This document shows, piece by piece, positions 4,986-6,208 of a DNA stretch of 6,208 nucleotides. Source of the stretch: an uncultured Aliarcobacter sp. (GTDB taxonomy: Bacteria > Campylobacterota > Campylobacteria > Campylobacterales > Arcobacteraceae); assembly GCA_947629065.1 (NCBI GenBank), contig CANRCH010000103.1:1-6208 (forward strand). The letters are read 5' to 3'. Within the stretch, counting starts at the first letter, position 1; each line of letters opens with the position of its first letter. The position numbers and the translations under genes are program-made. Under the pieces are notes generated by a model, which saw only the letters and a program-made list of their open reading frames with translations, did no database searches and had not been told where the DNA came from.

Positions 4986-6208
4986 TTATTTAATTGATCT
5001 CCATTTAGCAGGTCCAGTTGTATGAATAGAGTTTCCTTCTGTATCAACTGCAACAGTAACTGGCATATCTTTTACTTCAAACTCATAAATAGCTTCCATT
5101 CCAAGCTCTTCAAAAGCTAAAGTTTTTGCACCTTTAATTGATTGAGCGATTAAATAAGCAGCCCCACCAGTTGCAATTAAGTAGATAGATTTGTACTCTT
5201 TTATTAGGTCAATTGTTGGTTGAAGTCTTTCACCTTTTCCAATCATTCCCATAATTCCAATTTCCATCATATCTTTTGTAAACTTATCCATTCTTGTAGC
5301 TGTTGTTGGTCCGGCAGGTCCTACAACTTCACCTTTAACTGGATCAACAGGTCCTACATAGTAGATAAATTTATCTCTTAAATCAACACCATTTGGAAGA
5401 GGTTTCCCTGCATTTTTGTACTCAACTATTTTTTTATGAGCAGCATCTCTAGCTGTTAAAATTTTTCCAGATAGTAAAAGAGTATCTCCTGATTTAAATT
5501 GAGATAGGTTCTCTTGAGTTAAATCTTCAATATTTACTCTTTTGATTGTATCCATTGGAAGTTCTAAATCTGGCCATAAATCTAAATCAGGCTTATCAAA
5601 TTTTGCAACACCATTTCCATCAAGTGTGAAGTGAATATGTCTAGTTGCTGCACAGTTTGGAATCATAGCAACAGGTAAAGAAGCAGCGTGACATGGGTAA
5701 TCTAAAATTTTAACATCTAAAACAGTAGTTAATCCACCAAGTCCTTGTGCTCCAATTCCTAGTTTATTTATATCTTCATAAAGTTTTAGTCTTAATTCTT
5801 CAATAGCATTTTGAGGACCTCTTGCTTTTAATTCATGAATATCAATATGATCCATTAATGACTCTTTTGCAAGTAACATTGCTTTTTCTGGATTTCCACC
5901 AATTCCAATTCCTAAAATACCAGGAGGACACCATCCAGCACCCATTTGTTGTACATTTGCCATTACCCAGTCATATACGCTATCACTTGGGTTTAAAACA
6001 GTGAATTTAGATTTATTTTCACTTCCTCCACCTTTTGCAGCAACTGTAATTTCAATTTTATCAGAGTTATCTACACTTGTATGAATAACTGCAGGAGTGT
6101 TATTTTTTGTGTTTAATCTTTTTCCAGCTGGGTCACTTACAACTGAAAATCTTAAAGTATTATCAGGGTCTGTATAACCTTTTGCAACACCTTCATTTAA
6201 TAAATCTT
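4986..6208 (-). CDS. fumA: Fumarate hydratase class I (iron-sulfur), C-terminal 406 residues; 5' end outside window
   Basis: The enzyme interconverts fumarate and malate in the TCA cycle in the cytoplasm, using a [4Fe-4S] cluster. The open frame continues without a stop to the right edge. Codons before the Met at 5963 encode conserved family sequence (SDPAGKRLNTKNNTPAVIH, AAKGGGSENKSKF, LNPSDSVYDWV), so that Met is internal. Two of three expected cluster cysteines are visible: GAGWCPPG (codon 5930-5928) and IPNCAATRH (5654-5652); the first should lie in the missing N-terminus. The alpha-type catalytic region is fused to the beta-type domain, recognisable by LLLSGKILTARDAAHKK, GPAGPTTATRMD, IGKGER, ATGGAAYL and a C-terminal VDTEGNSIH. 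The usual single-chain length is about 500-550 residues, so roughly 100-140 are missing. E. coli FumA has PTHAAS where this protein has PCHAAS (Cys codon 5693-5691). The class I assignment is firm; the symbol is by analogy with E. coli. Confidence 0.95.
   Translation of the reverse strand, partial: DLLNEGVAKGYTDPDNTLRFSVVSDPAGKRLNTKNNTPAVIHTSVDNSDKIEITVAAKGGGSENKSKFTVLNPSDSVYDWVMANVQQMGAGWCPPGILGIGIGGNPEKAMLLAKESLMDHIDIHELKARGPQNAIEELRLKLYEDINKLGIGAQGLGGLTTVLDVKILDYPCHAASLPVAMIPNCAATRHIHFTLDGNGVAKFDKPDLDLWPDLELPMDTIKRVNIEDLTQENLSQFKSGDTLLLSGKILTARDAAHKKIVEYKNAGKPLPNGVDLRDKFIYYVGPVDPVKGEVVGPAGPTTATRMDKFTKDMMEIGIMGMIGKGERLQPTIDLIKEYKSIYLIATGGAAYLIAQSIKGAKTLAFEELGMEAIYEFEVKDMPVTVAVDTEGNSIHTTGPAKWRSIK

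Noticed and set aside
5961..5963. Met at 5963 as the start of the fumarase
   Set aside because: The frame is open to the right edge and the upstream codons encode conserved class I fumarase sequence, so this Met is internal and the gene is cut by the window.
1..6208. Search for CRISPR repeats, tRNA or rRNA genes, insertion sequences and toxin-antitoxin or defence genes
   Set aside because: No regularly spaced repeats, no cloverleaf-like sequence, no transposase or phage-like frame, and no recognisable defence protein was seen by eye on either strand.

Overview
The window looks like chromosomal DNA from a low-GC member of the Campylobacterota (Epsilonproteobacteria), most likely Arcobacter or a close relative. 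The basis is the strongly AT-rich composition, the protein sequences (a class I fumarase, a DUF5718-type protein, a DUF2249 protein beside a His-containing membrane protein) and promoters with good -10 but poor -35 elements. No rRNA, tRNA, CRISPR array, transposase or phage gene was seen.

Layout. Positions 1-968 (minus strand) hold a two-gene operon: a DUF2249 (TusA/SirA-like) protein, then, overlapping it by ATGA, a multi-spanning membrane protein cut by the left edge. In front of it lies a Crp/Fnr-family box at exactly the -41.5 distance from a good -10 element, so the operon is probably switched by oxygen or nitrosative stress. Positions 1091-1522 (minus) hold mscL, a mechanosensitive channel with a C-terminal four-cysteine zinc ribbon, closed by its own terminator. 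The 230-base gap 1523-1752 is a divergent control region with the mscL promoter, a 19-bp Fur-like palindrome and two further inverted repeats. Positions 1753-3825 (plus) hold a complete TonB-dependent outer-membrane receptor, probably for a ferric siderophore and iron-regulated.

Positions 3826-4014 separate this gene from a convergent one. They hold two strong hairpins and a frameshifted remnant that matches the 3' end of the neighbouring gene. That gene (4015-4854, minus) encodes a DUF5718-type protein that can be read as a divergent member of the fumarylacetoacetate hydrolase (FAH) fold with its active-site positions retained. Positions 4986-6208 (minus) hold the C-terminal 406 residues of a class I (iron-sulfur) fumarate hydratase; its true start lies beyond the right edge, and the Met at 5963 is internal.

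The genes do not form one pathway: osmotic protection, iron uptake, a TCA-cycle enzyme, an orphan FAH-like protein and a redox-regulated DUF2249/membrane-protein pair sit side by side as separate transcription units. The least explained parts are the DUF2249/membrane-protein operon, the FAH-like protein with its decayed partial copy, and the U-tract-less hairpin beside that copy. I found no convincing new multi-gene defence or mobile system.
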